This document shows positions 26,925 to 35,508 of a DNA stretch of 64,000 nucleotides, in pieces. Position 1 is the stretch's first letter, and each line of letters opens with the position of its first letter. Source of the DNA: JAFDWI01 sp964449375. GTDB taxonomy: Bacteria; Actinomycetota; Acidimicrobiia; Acidimicrobiales; Iamiaceae. The stretch covers positions 1 to 64,000 of the forward strand of contig CAYVAS010000008.1 in the NCBI GenBank assembly GCA_964449375.1, given 5' to 3'. The notes under the pieces were generated by a model. The model made no database searches. It worked only from the letters and a program-made list of their open reading frames with translations, and had not been told where the DNA came from. A program made the translations under genes and the position numbers.

Positions 26925-28301
26925 TCAGCCCGTGTAGACGGGCCGGGCGCGCACCGGCGTGGCCGGCGGGGGGTCACCGGGGCCGCCGTCGGAGGGTTCC
27001 GAGCCCGGGTCCGGATCGTCACCGGGGTCCGTGGGCGGCACCGGTGCGGTGCGGGGCACCATCGAGCCGTCCACGCACACGGTGGCTTCCACCTCGGCTC
27101 CGTCGCTGAGCACCGACGCACCGGGGGCGGGTACACCGGCGAACCGGTCGGCCATCCAAGAGGTCATGTCGGTCAACGACGGGCCGATCACCCCCGCGTG
27201 GGACTGGCCCGGGTAGAGCCAGCGTTCCAGGGTCTGGCCGATCGCGCAGGACTGGTCGGCCAGGAGCTGCGACGAGGGTGCCGGGATCTGTTCGTCGGCC
27301 CCGCCGTGGATGATCAGCAGCGGCGCGTCGGCCGGATCGGTGAAGTTGCCCGGATCCTGGGCCCGGATCAGCGGACCCCACACCGGATTGGCCAGCGGGT
27401 TGAAGGTGCCGTCGGGCTGGGTGACCATGAGCGACTCGACGTCGATGCCTTCGGACTCGTCGGCCAGGAAACCGGTGCACCCCTGATCCACCAGGTCGAC
27501 CATGGCGATGCCCTCGGGGTTCAACACCTCCGACAGGGGCGCCTCGGCGTCGCCGTAGGCGGCGTTGATCGCGGCGGCGACCATCAACAGGTAGTACTTG
27601 TAGGGGCTTTCCACCAGGAATGCGTAGACCAGGTCCAACTGCGAGGGCGGCGCGCCGGCGACCACCCCAACCAGGTTCAACTCCGGCGCCCAGGACTCGG
27701 CGATGTCCAGCGAGAACATGGCGGCGTGGCCGCCTTGGGAGTGGCCCCAGACCACGTAGTCCGAGCCGAGGTCGGCATGCAGGTTGCGGGCGGCACGCAC
27801 GATGTCGATCGTGCCCCGGGCCTCGGAGTCACCCACGATGTAGGGGTGGCGTCCCGGGGTACCCAGCCCCTCGTAGTCGGTGGCAACGACCGCCCAGCCC
27901 CGGTCCAGGAAGTTGTTGGCGAAGGGCACCGCGTCGAGGGGGTCCAGCGACGGCGCGCAGGCATCGGCGATGCCGGTGGTGCCGTGCGCCCAGGCGACCA
28001 CCGGGTGGCCGCCGGGCGGCGCCGGGGTGTCGGGAACTGCGATGATCCCGGTGACCGCGATGGTTTCCCCGCTGAGCGAGATCGAGGTGTACATGACCCG
28101 CTGCATGGTGCCGTGGAGACCCGGGGCCGGCACGTCTTCGACGTCGACGACCGTGCCGGGTCCGTCGGTGGGCAGCGGGTCGGGGACGTCGTAGAAGGGC
28201 GGCAGGGTCGCGGCGCCCGGGCTGGCGGCGGGCACGGCGCTGGCGATGACCAGGAAAGCGGCGCTGCACACCGCGGAGATGCGGACTCTGAGCCTGGTCA
28301 T
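26925..28301 (-). CDS. Secreted alpha/beta-hydrolase (LIP-type lipase)
   Basis: A 458-residue exported protein with a signal peptide at about 1-30 (ending AASPGAA). The nucleophile elbow is GHSQGG, the acid is in HGGADEQIP and the His in GQSHAGV. The AHGTTGIADACAPS segment matches the secretory lipase (LIP) family known from actinobacteria and fungi. A low-complexity tail rich in Pro, Asp and Gly follows the domain. I chose ATG 28301, preceded by GGGGA, over the long upstream open frame. Confidence 0.88.
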   Translation of the reverse strand: MTRLRVRISAVCSAAFLVIASAVPAASPGAATLPPFYDVPDPLPTDGPGTVVDVEDVPAPGLHGTMQRVMYTSISLSGETIAVTGIIAVPDTPAPPGGHPVVAWAHGTTGIADACAPSLDPLDAVPFANNFLDRGWAVVATDYEGLGTPGRHPYIVGDSEARGTIDIVRAARNLHADLGSDYVVWGHSQGGHAAMFSLDIAESWAPELNLVGVVAGAPPSQLDLVYAFLVESPYKYYLLMVAAAINAAYGDAEAPLSEVLNPEGIAMVDLVDQGCTGFLADESEGIDVESLMVTQPDGTFNPLANPVWGPLIRAQDPGNFTDPADAPLLIIHGGADEQIPAPSSQLLADQSCAIGQTLERWLYPGQSHAGVIGPSLTDMTSWMADRFAGVPAPGASVLSDGAEVEATVCVDGSMVPRTAPVPPTDPGDDPDPGSEPSDGGPGDPPPATPVRARPVYTG

Positions 28302-28357
28302 GGGTTCCCCTTGTCTGCGTGGCGGCGCCGACGGCCGTCGGGGCCTCGGACGCGAGC

Positions 28358-29401
28358 TTAGAACCTGCTTTCCCGGTTCGACGCCGCGCCGCGACGGCGT
28401 GGACGCAATCGGTCGACGCCGGCACGGGCGAGCCGGCTCAGCCCGGCACCACCGACCCGCACCAGCCGGGTCGCTTTGGTCGCGGAGCGCCGCAGCGCGC
28501 CGCCGGTCAACCGTGGCGCATCGTGGTTGGCCTGCCACTCGTGGTAGACCCCGTCGGACCACTGCAGTGTGGCCACCCGGGCGAGGTCACGGGTCTTGAC
28601 CCACAGCGGTGTTCCCGAGGCGAGAAAACCCCGCACCGACCACCACCGGGGCTCGACCTCCCAGACCGGACGGGCGGCGCGCAGCGCGGCCAGGTCGGCG
28701 CCCTCGGCGAGCGCCGCCAGGGCCAGGTCCCAGACCCGACCCACGCCCAGGTCGGCGGCCAGGCGCGCCGCGCGGTGACGGTCGGCGTCGTCGAGGGCGG
28801 CCACACCCCGGCGCCAGTCGTCGAAGCTGCGATCCTCGGGTTCGAAGCGGTTGACGGCCGCGTGGATCGCCAGGTGGACCGCATGGGCGGGTTCGTCCAG
28901 GACCGGCACCGACGCTCCGCCCACCGTCAGGTGCGTGCGGTGCGCGGCGAACAGCGCCCAGGCACGTCGGGGACTGCGGGTCACATACGGCAGGGTCAGG
29001 TGCAGATCCAGGTCCGGTTCGGCGTCCGGGTCCGGGGTGCGGTGCGGGGCGGTGCCGGCGGTGGGCGCGGTGGTGAACGCGTCGCTGTGGCCGTGGCGGT
29101 CGAAGCGGTGGTAGCCCGCGTCGCGCAGCAGCCGGGCGGCACGCCCGAACCGGGACGGGTCGACCAGCAGGTCGATGTCGGCGACGGGTCGGGGTTCGTC
29201 GGCGGCGTAGAGCCGCTGCCGGGTCACCGGACCCTTGAGCACGATCACGGCGATGCCCCGGGTGGCGAACCGTTCGACGATGCCGGGGACCTGGGATTCG
29301 ATGCGGTCGGTGCGGTCCCGGGCGACGATCCCGGCGAACCGCTCCAGCGCGTCCTGGACCGACCCCGACGAGGGCTCGACCGGGTCGGCGGCGGCGGGCA
29401 T
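28358..29401 (-). CDS. Nucleotidyltransferase family protein (NTP_transf_5-like)
   Basis: A 347-residue protein. The core is VLKGPVTRQRLY, then RPVADIDLLVDPSRFGRAAR (D-x-D of a nucleotidyltransferase fold) and LDLHLTL. This is the uncharacterised family seen in actinobacterial polysaccharide and peptide clusters. A helical C-terminal half and a basic tail follow. The start is ATG 29401, four bases after the stop of the EEP nuclease gene, so the two form an operon. The nucleotide substrate is unknown. Confidence 0.7.
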   Translation of the reverse strand: MPAAADPVEPSSGSVQDALERFAGIVARDRTDRIESQVPGIVERFATRGIAVIVLKGPVTRQRLYAADEPRPVADIDLLVDPSRFGRAARLLRDAGYHRFDRHGHSDAFTTAPTAGTAPHRTPDPDAEPDLDLHLTLPYVTRSPRRAWALFAAHRTHLTVGGASVPVLDEPAHAVHLAIHAAVNRFEPEDRSFDDWRRGVAALDDADRHRAARLAADLGVGRVWDLALAALAEGADLAALRAARPVWEVEPRWWSVRGFLASGTPLWVKTRDLARVATLQWSDGVYHEWQANHDAPRLTGGALRRSATKATRLVRVGGAGLSRLARAGVDRLRPRRRGAASNRESRF

Positions 29402-29405
29402 GCGC

Positions 29406-30473
29406 CTAGACCGGGGAGATGGCCAGGTCCGCGCCGATCGCCAGGTGGTCCGACAACCGGACCAGCCGGTGGCGGCTGGAGGCGTGCGCAAAGCGCGGGA
29501 AGGCGTAGCGCCGCACCGAGGTCGCCTCGACCCGCACCCGTTGGGACGGGTCCGGATCGGCGAGGAACAGGTAGTCGATCCGTTCCCGTTCGGCGACCAG
29601 CGCCGGGTCGATCTGGTCGCGGGCCGCGGTCTGGGCCTCGTCGGGTTCGAGGTCGACGAGCGCGTCCGGGTCGTCGGGGTCGGTCTGGTCGGCGAACGAA
29701 TCGGTGGGCGCGCCACAGGTGTGGCCCAGACCGGTGCCGTGGGTGGTCCACAGGTCCGTGAGCCCGATGCCGCCGAGCCGCTCGGTGAGGTCCCGGTACT
29801 GACGGTCGGCGCCCTCGGGGTAGGCCGGATCCTCCGCGGGGACGTTCATGTCGCCGACGACGGCGATCACGTTGCCCGGACGGTGCGAACGTTCGACGAA
29901 GGCCACCAACTCGTCGAGCTGGGCCATACGGAGGCGGTGCCTGCGGCGGGGGTCGACGGCGGTGGTGCCCCCCAGCAGACCCGAACCCCACAACAGGTGG
30001 GTGCTGTAGAGCTCGAGGTTGCCGCCGGACACGTCGTCACCCAGGCCGATCTCGGTGAGCAGCACGCCCTTGTTCGACAGGGAATCCGCGTCGTAGAGGT
30101 ACGAGCCGCGCGCGCGGAACCGGTGGGTGGAGCGGCGCACGATCCGGGGCCCGTCCACCAGGGTGAACAGTCCGCTGGAGGAGAACCCCAGGGGGCCACG
30201 GATCAGCGAGCGGCCCGGACCGGCGGCGGTGTTCACCGTGGGAGTGCCCCAGGCCGTCAGGATGCGTTTCTTGTCGGCTTCTTCGAACACCTCCGACAGG
30301 GCGGCGACATCGAAGCGCCGACTGAGGGCCGCGCCGATCGCGATCGCCCGTTCGGCCACCGAAGGCGCCGCGAGGTCCGCGACCGGCGGCAGGCCCGGAC
30401 CGCCCGAGATCGGGTGGGGGTGCAGCAGAAAGGTGTTCCAGAACACCAGACGGAGGGTCTGTGGATCGGTCAT
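29406..30473 (-). CDS. Endonuclease/exonuclease/phosphatase family protein
   Basis: A 355-residue EEP-fold hydrolase. Seen in order: LRLVFWNTFLLHP, the catalytic Glu in ALSEVFEEAD, VVGDMNVPAED (Asp/Asn pair) and the terminal LSDHLAIGADL with the active-site His. The spacing suits the sphingomyelinase/phosphatase branch better than ExoIII. No signal peptide is visible. It is coupled to the downstream nucleotidyltransferase gene. Confidence 0.83.
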   Translation of the reverse strand: MTDPQTLRLVFWNTFLLHPHPISGGPGLPPVADLAAPSVAERAIAIGAALSRRFDVAALSEVFEEADKKRILTAWGTPTVNTAAGPGRSLIRGPLGFSSSGLFTLVDGPRIVRRSTHRFRARGSYLYDADSLSNKGVLLTEIGLGDDVSGGNLELYSTHLLWGSGLLGGTTAVDPRRRHRLRMAQLDELVAFVERSHRPGNVIAVVGDMNVPAEDPAYPEGADRQYRDLTERLGGIGLTDLWTTHGTGLGHTCGAPTDSFADQTDPDDPDALVDLEPDEAQTAARDQIDPALVAERERIDYLFLADPDPSQRVRVEATSVRRYAFPRFAHASSRHRLVRLSDHLAIGADLAISPV

Positions 30474-30510
30474 CTGGGCCCGGATTCTACGCCCGGTGCC
30501 TCCAAGCGGG

Positions 30511-32124
30511 TCAGACGCGCGGATCCCGGCGGGTCACGAGCCCGCCTCCGGACAGGAAATGGCCGGTCAGGGTGCGGTCCAGATGCTCGACTCGCCAGCG
30601 CAGCATCCGCTCGAACAACTCGGCGAGCACGGTCGAACAGTCGGAGTCCGCGGCCCGGTTCGTGATCTGGCCCGGGTCGGCCCGCAGGTCGAACAGCAGC
30701 GGTGGCAGGATCTCGGGCGGGGCACCGAAGTGCACCAGCTTCCAGTCGGGAGTGCGCAGCACCCCGACGCAGCACTGTTCCATGGTCAGACCGAACACGT
30801 CCTCGGCCAGATGCCCCACGGGATCGCGGAAATCCCACTCCCAGTGGGCGTCGCGCCGCCACGGCGTGGGGGTGTGCGGATCGGTGCCGTGCAGGAACGG
30901 CTGCAGGGCCCGCCCGTCACACTGCAGGGGCACCTCCAGGCCCATCCAGGCGCACAGGGTGGGCAGCACGTCGACGTGTTCGGTGACCTCGTCGACCACA
31001 CGGCCACGGGTGGCGTCGGCCTCGGAGCGGGGGTCCACCACGATCATCGGCACGTGGTAGCTCTCGTCGTACCAGGCCAGCTTCTGGACCAGCCAGTGAT
31101 CGCCGCCCTGTTCGCCGTGGTCCGAGGTCAACACGACCAGGGTGTCCTCCAACAGACCCTGGACCCCCATCCAGTCGAACAGCTCGCCGAGTCGGTCGTC
31201 GACCTCGGCCATCGCGCCCCAGTAGGTGGCCCGGAGCTGACGACGGTCACGCTCGTCGGTCGGACATCCCACGCCCGGCAGCGAGATCGCCGCGCCGGCC
31301 AGGGGGTGCAGCGCCATCTCGTCGTCGCGGTCCGCACACCCGGCGAAGTCACCGCCCTCGTCGGCGTCGTAGACGTCGTGGTACCCCTCGGGGTTGCGGT
31401 AGGGCGGGTGGGGGCGGATGAAGCTCAGGTGCGCGAACCAGGGGCCATCGGCAGCGCCGTGGTCGAGCCAGTCCCGGAAGGCCTCGACGACCATGACGGT
31501 CTCGGAGTGCTCCGCGGCAAACCGCGTGGGCGCCCAGGTCTCGCCGTGGTCCTCCGCGCCCGGGTAGCGGTCACGGGGCAGGTAGAGGTCCTGGGGGTTG
31601 GCGGGCACGTCGACGCCGCGGGCCGCCAACCACTTGGCCCAGGCGGGCGACCCGGCCGAATCGGGGTTGAACAGCACCGCGTCGAAGCCGGGCAGCACCT
31701 CTTCGTAGGTGGTCAGGCGCGGGTCGTCCGGCGGCAGGGTGCGGGGATCCAGCGAGGTGTCGGTGTAGCCGAACAGCGCCGGGTTCTCGTATCCGGCGAG
31801 TCGTGCCTGCCGGGCGGTGTTGGTGAAGCGATCGTCCAGCGGCGTGCCGTTGAGGACCGACCGGTGGTTCTGGGCGTACATGCCGGTGTGGAGCGTGGCG
31901 CGGCTCGGACCGCAGGGGGCGATGTTGGCCCAGTGGTTGGCGAAGCGAACCCCCCGCGCCGCCAGTCGATCCAGGTTCGGGGTCCGTACGACCGGATGGC
32001 CCGCCGCCGACAGGCAGTCGCCCCGCCACTGGTCCACCGTGATGAACAGCACGTTGCCCCGCGGGGCGGCGTCGCGGCCCGCGGGCACGCTGCCTGTGGG
32101 CACGCCACCGCCGGTTGTGCTCAT
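30511..32124 (-). CDS. Sulfatase / phosphonate monoester hydrolase-like enzyme
   Basis: A 537-residue alkaline-phosphatase-superfamily enzyme. The N-terminal metal motif FITVDQWRGDCLS and the formylglycine motif CGPSRATLHTGMY (Cys-x-Pro-Ser-Arg) are present, followed by LTSDHGEQGGDHWL. The segments NHRSVLNGTPLD and GYTDTSLDPRTLP match the phosphonate monoester hydrolase/arylsulfatase group. The Cys must be oxidised to formylglycine by an FGE, which is not encoded in this window. No signal peptide is seen, so it is probably cytoplasmic. ATG 32124 is preferred to the 22-residue longer frame, which runs toward the tRNA promoter region. Confidence 0.87.
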   Translation of the reverse strand: MSTTGGGVPTGSVPAGRDAAPRGNVLFITVDQWRGDCLSAAGHPVVRTPNLDRLAARGVRFANHWANIAPCGPSRATLHTGMYAQNHRSVLNGTPLDDRFTNTARQARLAGYENPALFGYTDTSLDPRTLPPDDPRLTTYEEVLPGFDAVLFNPDSAGSPAWAKWLAARGVDVPANPQDLYLPRDRYPGAEDHGETWAPTRFAAEHSETVMVVEAFRDWLDHGAADGPWFAHLSFIRPHPPYRNPEGYHDVYDADEGGDFAGCADRDDEMALHPLAGAAISLPGVGCPTDERDRRQLRATYWGAMAEVDDRLGELFDWMGVQGLLEDTLVVLTSDHGEQGGDHWLVQKLAWYDESYHVPMIVVDPRSEADATRGRVVDEVTEHVDVLPTLCAWMGLEVPLQCDGRALQPFLHGTDPHTPTPWRRDAHWEWDFRDPVGHLAEDVFGLTMEQCCVGVLRTPDWKLVHFGAPPEILPPLLFDLRADPGQITNRAADSDCSTVLAELFERMLRWRVEHLDRTLTGHFLSGGGLVTRRDPRV

Positions 32125-32197
32125 GGTCGCCCATCCTTCCACCTGCGCGGTCGGGAGTCGCAGAATCCCTGTGCGGTACCGTTCACTCAACAGGTCG

Positions 32198-32274
32198 GCC
32201 CTGGTAGCTCAGATGGATAGAGCAACCGCCTCCTAAGCGGTAGGTCGCCGGTTCGAATCCGGCCCAGGGCACCA
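32198..32274 (+). tRNA. tRNA-Arg (anticodon CCT)
   Basis: Acceptor GCCCTGG/CCAGGGC, D stem GCTC/GAGC, anticodon stem ACCGC/GCGGT with loop CTCCTAA, and T arm GCCGG TTCGAAT CCGGC. The anticodon CCT reads AGG. The discriminator is A and CCA is encoded. Confidence 0.95.
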
Positions 32275-32331
32275 GCGGCGCGCCGGGACCAGTCGGCCGG
32301 GACGTCCACCGCGGGTTGCTACCGTTCGCTC

Positions 32332-33846
32332 ATGCGTCTGCGGACGGGACTTGTCGTGGCGGTCATGGCCGCGCTGTCGATCGGTCCCATCGCGCCGGTG
32401 GGCGCCGACACCGAGGATCCCGCGTCCCGACACGTCGTCCTGATCGGCTTCGACGGGTTCGACCCCGACTATCTGGGCCGTGCTCCCACCCCGAACATCG
32501 ACGCCCTGGCAGCCCGGGGCGCGATCGGCACGACCCGTTCGGTCATGCTGCCGATCACCAACCCATCGTTCACCGCGATCGTGACCGGGGCCTGGCCCGA
32601 CCGCAACGACAACCTGGCCTACTGGTGGGATCGAACGACCAACAGCTACCAGGGCCAGTCCCGCCGCTCACCCCTGCCCAGCATCGCCGACGCGGTCGTT
32701 GCCGCCGGGGGCACCGTGGGCGCGGCGCAGTACTTCATCCTGCAAGGCAATGGCACCGACTACGGCGTCCCTGGCGCGCTCTACACCCAGCCCGGTGGAC
32801 CCTGCAGCCGCCGCTTCGACGACGCCATCGCAATGCTCACCGGGCAGCCCGTCGAGTCCGGCGGCTCGCTGGTCACCGTGCCCCAGATCCCCACGCTCTT
32901 GTCGGTGTACTGCGACGACCTGGACGCGATCGGGCACGCCGATGGGGCCGAAAGCGACCTGATCCCCGCGGCGCTGGTCGAGCTCGACGCGCAGGTCGGC
33001 CGCTTGCTCACCGCCCTCGAGGACGTGGGTATCGCCGAGTCGACCACGGTGGTGCTCAGCGGCGACCACGGCATGACCTCCTACGACCGGTCATTCGCAC
33101 TGCCCCTGGACGCCGCTCTCAAGGCCGCCGGGTACCATCCCCAGTGGCTGTTCCTGAACGGCCAGGCGGTGGACCCCGGCAGCGACGTGGTGATCACTTC
33201 GACCGGTCGCAGCCTGTCGATCTACCTGGCCGGATCCCTGGAGGGCGATGCCGCCGCGTTGGCCGACATCGCAGCCATCGCCGCGGGAGTCGAGGGCACC
33301 GGGTCGATCCTGGACCGGTCCCACTTCGCGGCGTTTCACCTGCATCCGGCCTATGGCGACCTGATCGTCGAATCGGCTCCGGGCTGGGGCGCGTCGATCC
33401 TGCCTCCGGCCTCGACGCGAGGCGACCACGGCTCCAGTGCCGAACTCGACGCCGTGATCGTGATCGCCGGCGCCGGGATCGCCGCCACCGCCGAGCCGAT
33501 CGCGGTGCGCCACATCGACATCGCGCCCACGATCGCCGAGCTGCTGGGGCTTGCACCGATGCCCGATGCCGACGGTCGGGTGCTCCACGAGCTGTTCGTG
33601 AGCGCCCCGCCGGTGACGTCGTCCACCACGACCCCCTCGTCCACGACCTCGACCGCCACGACGTCATCGCCGTCCACCGCGCCCGCCACGACGAACGTGC
33701 CGTCCACGACCCCGTCGCCGCCCTCGGTCGGCACGCCGACCTCGACCGACGCGGCCCACCGGGTCTCGGCCGGGGCCAGCGGCCGCGGCCGATCCAGCGC
33801 CCCGGTCGCCCGAGCGGTCGGAGTGACGCCCACCTACGTCGGTTGA
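32332..33846 (+). CDS. Secreted NPP-type phosphodiesterase / alkaline phosphatase family
   Basis: A 504-residue exported enzyme with a signal peptide at 1-25 (ending VGADT). Metal motif VVLIGFDGFDPDY comes first, then MLPITNPSFTAIVTG, where Thr in the ITN position fits the nucleophile of nucleotide pyrophosphatase/phosphodiesterases. SGDHGM and RHIDIAPTI follow. The last about 100 residues are Thr/Ser/Pro-rich low complexity, possibly a cell-wall spanning tail. A leader of 57 bases separates it from the tRNA-Arg gene. Confidence 0.86.
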   Translation: MRLRTGLVVAVMAALSIGPIAPVGADTEDPASRHVVLIGFDGFDPDYLGRAPTPNIDALAARGAIGTTRSVMLPITNPSFTAIVTGAWPDRNDNLAYWWDRTTNSYQGQSRRSPLPSIADAVVAAGGTVGAAQYFILQGNGTDYGVPGALYTQPGGPCSRRFDDAIAMLTGQPVESGGSLVTVPQIPTLLSVYCDDLDAIGHADGAESDLIPAALVELDAQVGRLLTALEDVGIAESTTVVLSGDHGMTSYDRSFALPLDAALKAAGYHPQWLFLNGQAVDPGSDVVITSTGRSLSIYLAGSLEGDAAALADIAAIAAGVEGTGSILDRSHFAAFHLHPAYGDLIVESAPGWGASILPPASTRGDHGSSAELDAVIVIAGAGIAATAEPIAVRHIDIAPTIAELLGLAPMPDADGRVLHELFVSAPPVTSSTTTPSSTTSTATTSSPSTAPATTNVPSTTPSPPSVGTPTSTDAAHRVSAGASGRGRSSAPVARAVGVTPTYVG

Positions 33847-33903
33847 ACCGACCGCCAGCCTGACCGGTGGCGGACTGCACACCGGAAGTGCCGTCGCGGA
33901 CGT

Positions 33904-33932
33904 TTGGAAAACTTTTCAAATCCCGACATACT
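33904..33932 (+). promoter_or_regulatory. Sigma-70-type promoter of the peroxiredoxin gene
   Basis: TTGGAA (33904-33909) and CATACT (33927-33932) are separated by exactly 17 bases. They lie in the only AT-rich stretch upstream of the peroxiredoxin, giving a leader of about 115 bases. Confidence 0.55.
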
Positions 33933-33943
33933 GAGTCGGGTAT
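33922..33943. promoter_or_regulatory. IscR/Rrf2-like operator over the -10 box
   Basis: The sequence reads CCCGAC-N7-GTCGGGTAT. The GAC-N7-GTC core with flanking purine/pyrimidine and TAT matches the right half of the type-1 IscR consensus fully and the left half in its core. It covers the -10 element. Regulator identity is inference. Confidence 0.5.
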
Positions 33944-34054
33944 TCGTCGCACCGGTTGCCGCCGGAGGCGAACACCGAGGCCGTTTCAAGCCGCGACGCA
34001 AGTCTGCGGTCGGTCCGCACCCGCAACCCGCACACCGAGAGTACGAGGCACAAC

Positions 34055-34684
34055 ATGGCAATCCGACTGGGCGACACCGTTCCCAACTTCTCTGCAGACA
34101 CCACCGAGGGACCCATCGACTTCTACGACTGGAAGGGTGACAGCTGGGTCCTGCTGTTCAGCCACCCCAAGGACTTCACGCCGGTGTGCACCACCGAACT
34201 GGGCGCCGTCGCCGGGCTCAAGCCCGAGTTCGACAAGCGGGGCGTCAAGATCATCGGGGTCTCGGTCGACCCGCTCGACAGCCACAAGGGCTGGGCCGGC
34301 GACATCGAGGACGTGACCGGCAACAAGGTCACCTACCCGCTGATCGCCGACCCGGACCGCAAGGTCGCCGACGCCTTCGGCATGATCCACCCGAACGCCC
34401 TGGACACGCTCACGGTCCGCACCGTGTTCGTGATCGCGCCGGACAACACCGTCAAGTTGACCCTGACCTACCCGGCCTCCACCGGCCGCAACTGGCAGGA
34501 GATCCTCCGGGCGATCGACTCGATCCAGCTCACCGCGAACCACTCGGTGTCCACGCCGTCGGACTGGAAGCAGGGCGACGACGTCATCGCCGCGCCGACC
34601 TTCAGCGACGAGGAGGCCGAAGCCAAGTTCGGTCCGATCGACAAGAAGAAGGACTACCTGCGCTTCGTCAAGCAGCCGGGCTGA
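34055..34684 (+). CDS. 1-Cys peroxiredoxin (Prx6 type)
   Basis: A 209-residue peroxidase. The peroxidatic Cys45 lies in DFTPVCTTELG, and no other Cys occurs in the protein, so it is a true 1-Cys enzyme that needs an external reductant. The C-terminal dimerisation part (PSDWKQGDDVIAAP) is typical of the Prx6/Rehydrin group. ATG 34055. The 208-base upstream region holds a promoter with an overlapping IscR-like box, so expression probably reacts to redox or Fe-S status. Confidence 0.94.
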   Translation: MAIRLGDTVPNFSADTTEGPIDFYDWKGDSWVLLFSHPKDFTPVCTTELGAVAGLKPEFDKRGVKIIGVSVDPLDSHKGWAGDIEDVTGNKVTYPLIADPDRKVADAFGMIHPNALDTLTVRTVFVIAPDNTVKLTLTYPASTGRNWQEILRAIDSIQLTANHSVSTPSDWKQGDDVIAAPTFSDEEAEAKFGPIDKKKDYLRFVKQPG

Positions 34685-34736
34685 CGATCAGGTTCCGCCG
34701 ATCGGCGGGATCTGCCGCCACGGCTCGATCACCGAA

Positions 34737-34769
34737 GAAGGGGTCGGACCCGAACGGTCCGGCCCCTTC
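34737..34769 (+). terminator. Strong hairpin after the peroxiredoxin gene
   Basis: A 14-bp stem (GAAGGGGTCGGACC against GGTCCGGCCCCTTC, one G-T pair) with a 5-base loop, 53 bases after the stop. There is no clear U-tract, but it is very stable. Confidence 0.7.
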
Positions 34770-34783
34770 GCCGCGTCTCACCA

Positions 34784-34832
34784 CAACTTCGGGAGGTTGC
34801 TTCGCCATGGGCAACACAACCTCCCGAAGTTG
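34784..34832. repeat. 16-bp perfect inverted repeat
   Basis: Arms CAACTTCGGGAGGTTG (34784-34799) and its exact complement (34817-34832) enclose 17 bases. It sits 14 bases after the first hairpin, between convergent genes. It may be a second terminator or a REP-like element. Confidence 0.75.
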
Positions 34833-34867
34833 CACTGAGGGGGGTCGGGTGGGTTGGCCGGGGCGGG

Positions 34868-35389
34868 CTACTCGACGACGAGTTCGCCGGTCATGCTCGA
34901 GTGGATGTCACAGATGAAGGCGTACGTGCCCGGCTCCAGGTCGACCAACGTGAGCGTCTGCACGTCCGGGCCGGACTTCAGCTCGGTGCGGGCCTCACCT
35001 GTGGAGGACTTGACGTCCTTGAAGTGGATGTTGTGCTGCACACCCTCTTCCTGGTTGTCGTAGGTCACCTGCAGACGGTCCCCCGAGGTGGTGATGCACT
35101 CGGGGTCGTAGTCGAAGCTCGTGGTGACGATCTCGATCGCGTCGTTCTCGACCTGGACACACCCCGCCTCGCCCCCGCCGTCGCCTTCGCCGGACCCGTT
35201 GCCCGTGGCGTCGGTGGCCTCGGTCGTGTCGCCGTCGTCCGACGAGATCGAGTCACCCCCGCCACCGCAGCCGACGCCGACGGCCATCACGACCAGCACG
35301 GCGATCACGGCACTCAACAGACGCATCGGGCGGGGTCGACGGCGCGGCAGGGCCGCGGGGTCGACGGAAAGGTCGGGGTCGTTCGTCAC
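34868..35389 (-). CDS. Cupredoxin-domain lipoprotein (plastocyanin-like)
   Basis: About 173 residues. A hydrophobic signal ends in a VGVGC lipobox; a Gly/Asp/Ser/Glu linker follows, then a cupredoxin domain. Copper ligands fit His in VQHNIHF and the Cys-x2-His-x2-Met cluster in FICDIHSSM, a blue-copper type-1 site. It is probably membrane-anchored and passes electrons or binds copper outside the cell. GTG 35389 is a guess; GTG 35407 or ATG 35326 (giving a classical short signal) are alternatives. It is convergent with the peroxiredoxin gene. Confidence 0.82.
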   Translation of the reverse strand: MTNDPDLSVDPAALPRRRPRPMRLLSAVIAVLVVMAVGVGCGGGGDSISSDDGDTTEATDATGNGSGEGDGGGEAGCVQVENDAIEIVTTSFDYDPECITTSGDRLQVTYDNQEEGVQHNIHFKDVKSSTGEARTELKSGPDVQTLTLVDLEPGTYAFICDIHSSMTGELVVE

Positions 35390-35508
35390 GGGGCCCACGG
35401 TAGCCACGACGACGCCCGAATCCGCAGGAACCCCGATTTCGATGTGACCGACGTCACCGACATGGGCGCCCGGGGCAACCGCGGAAACGGCCTCCTAGAC
35501 TGTGGTGC

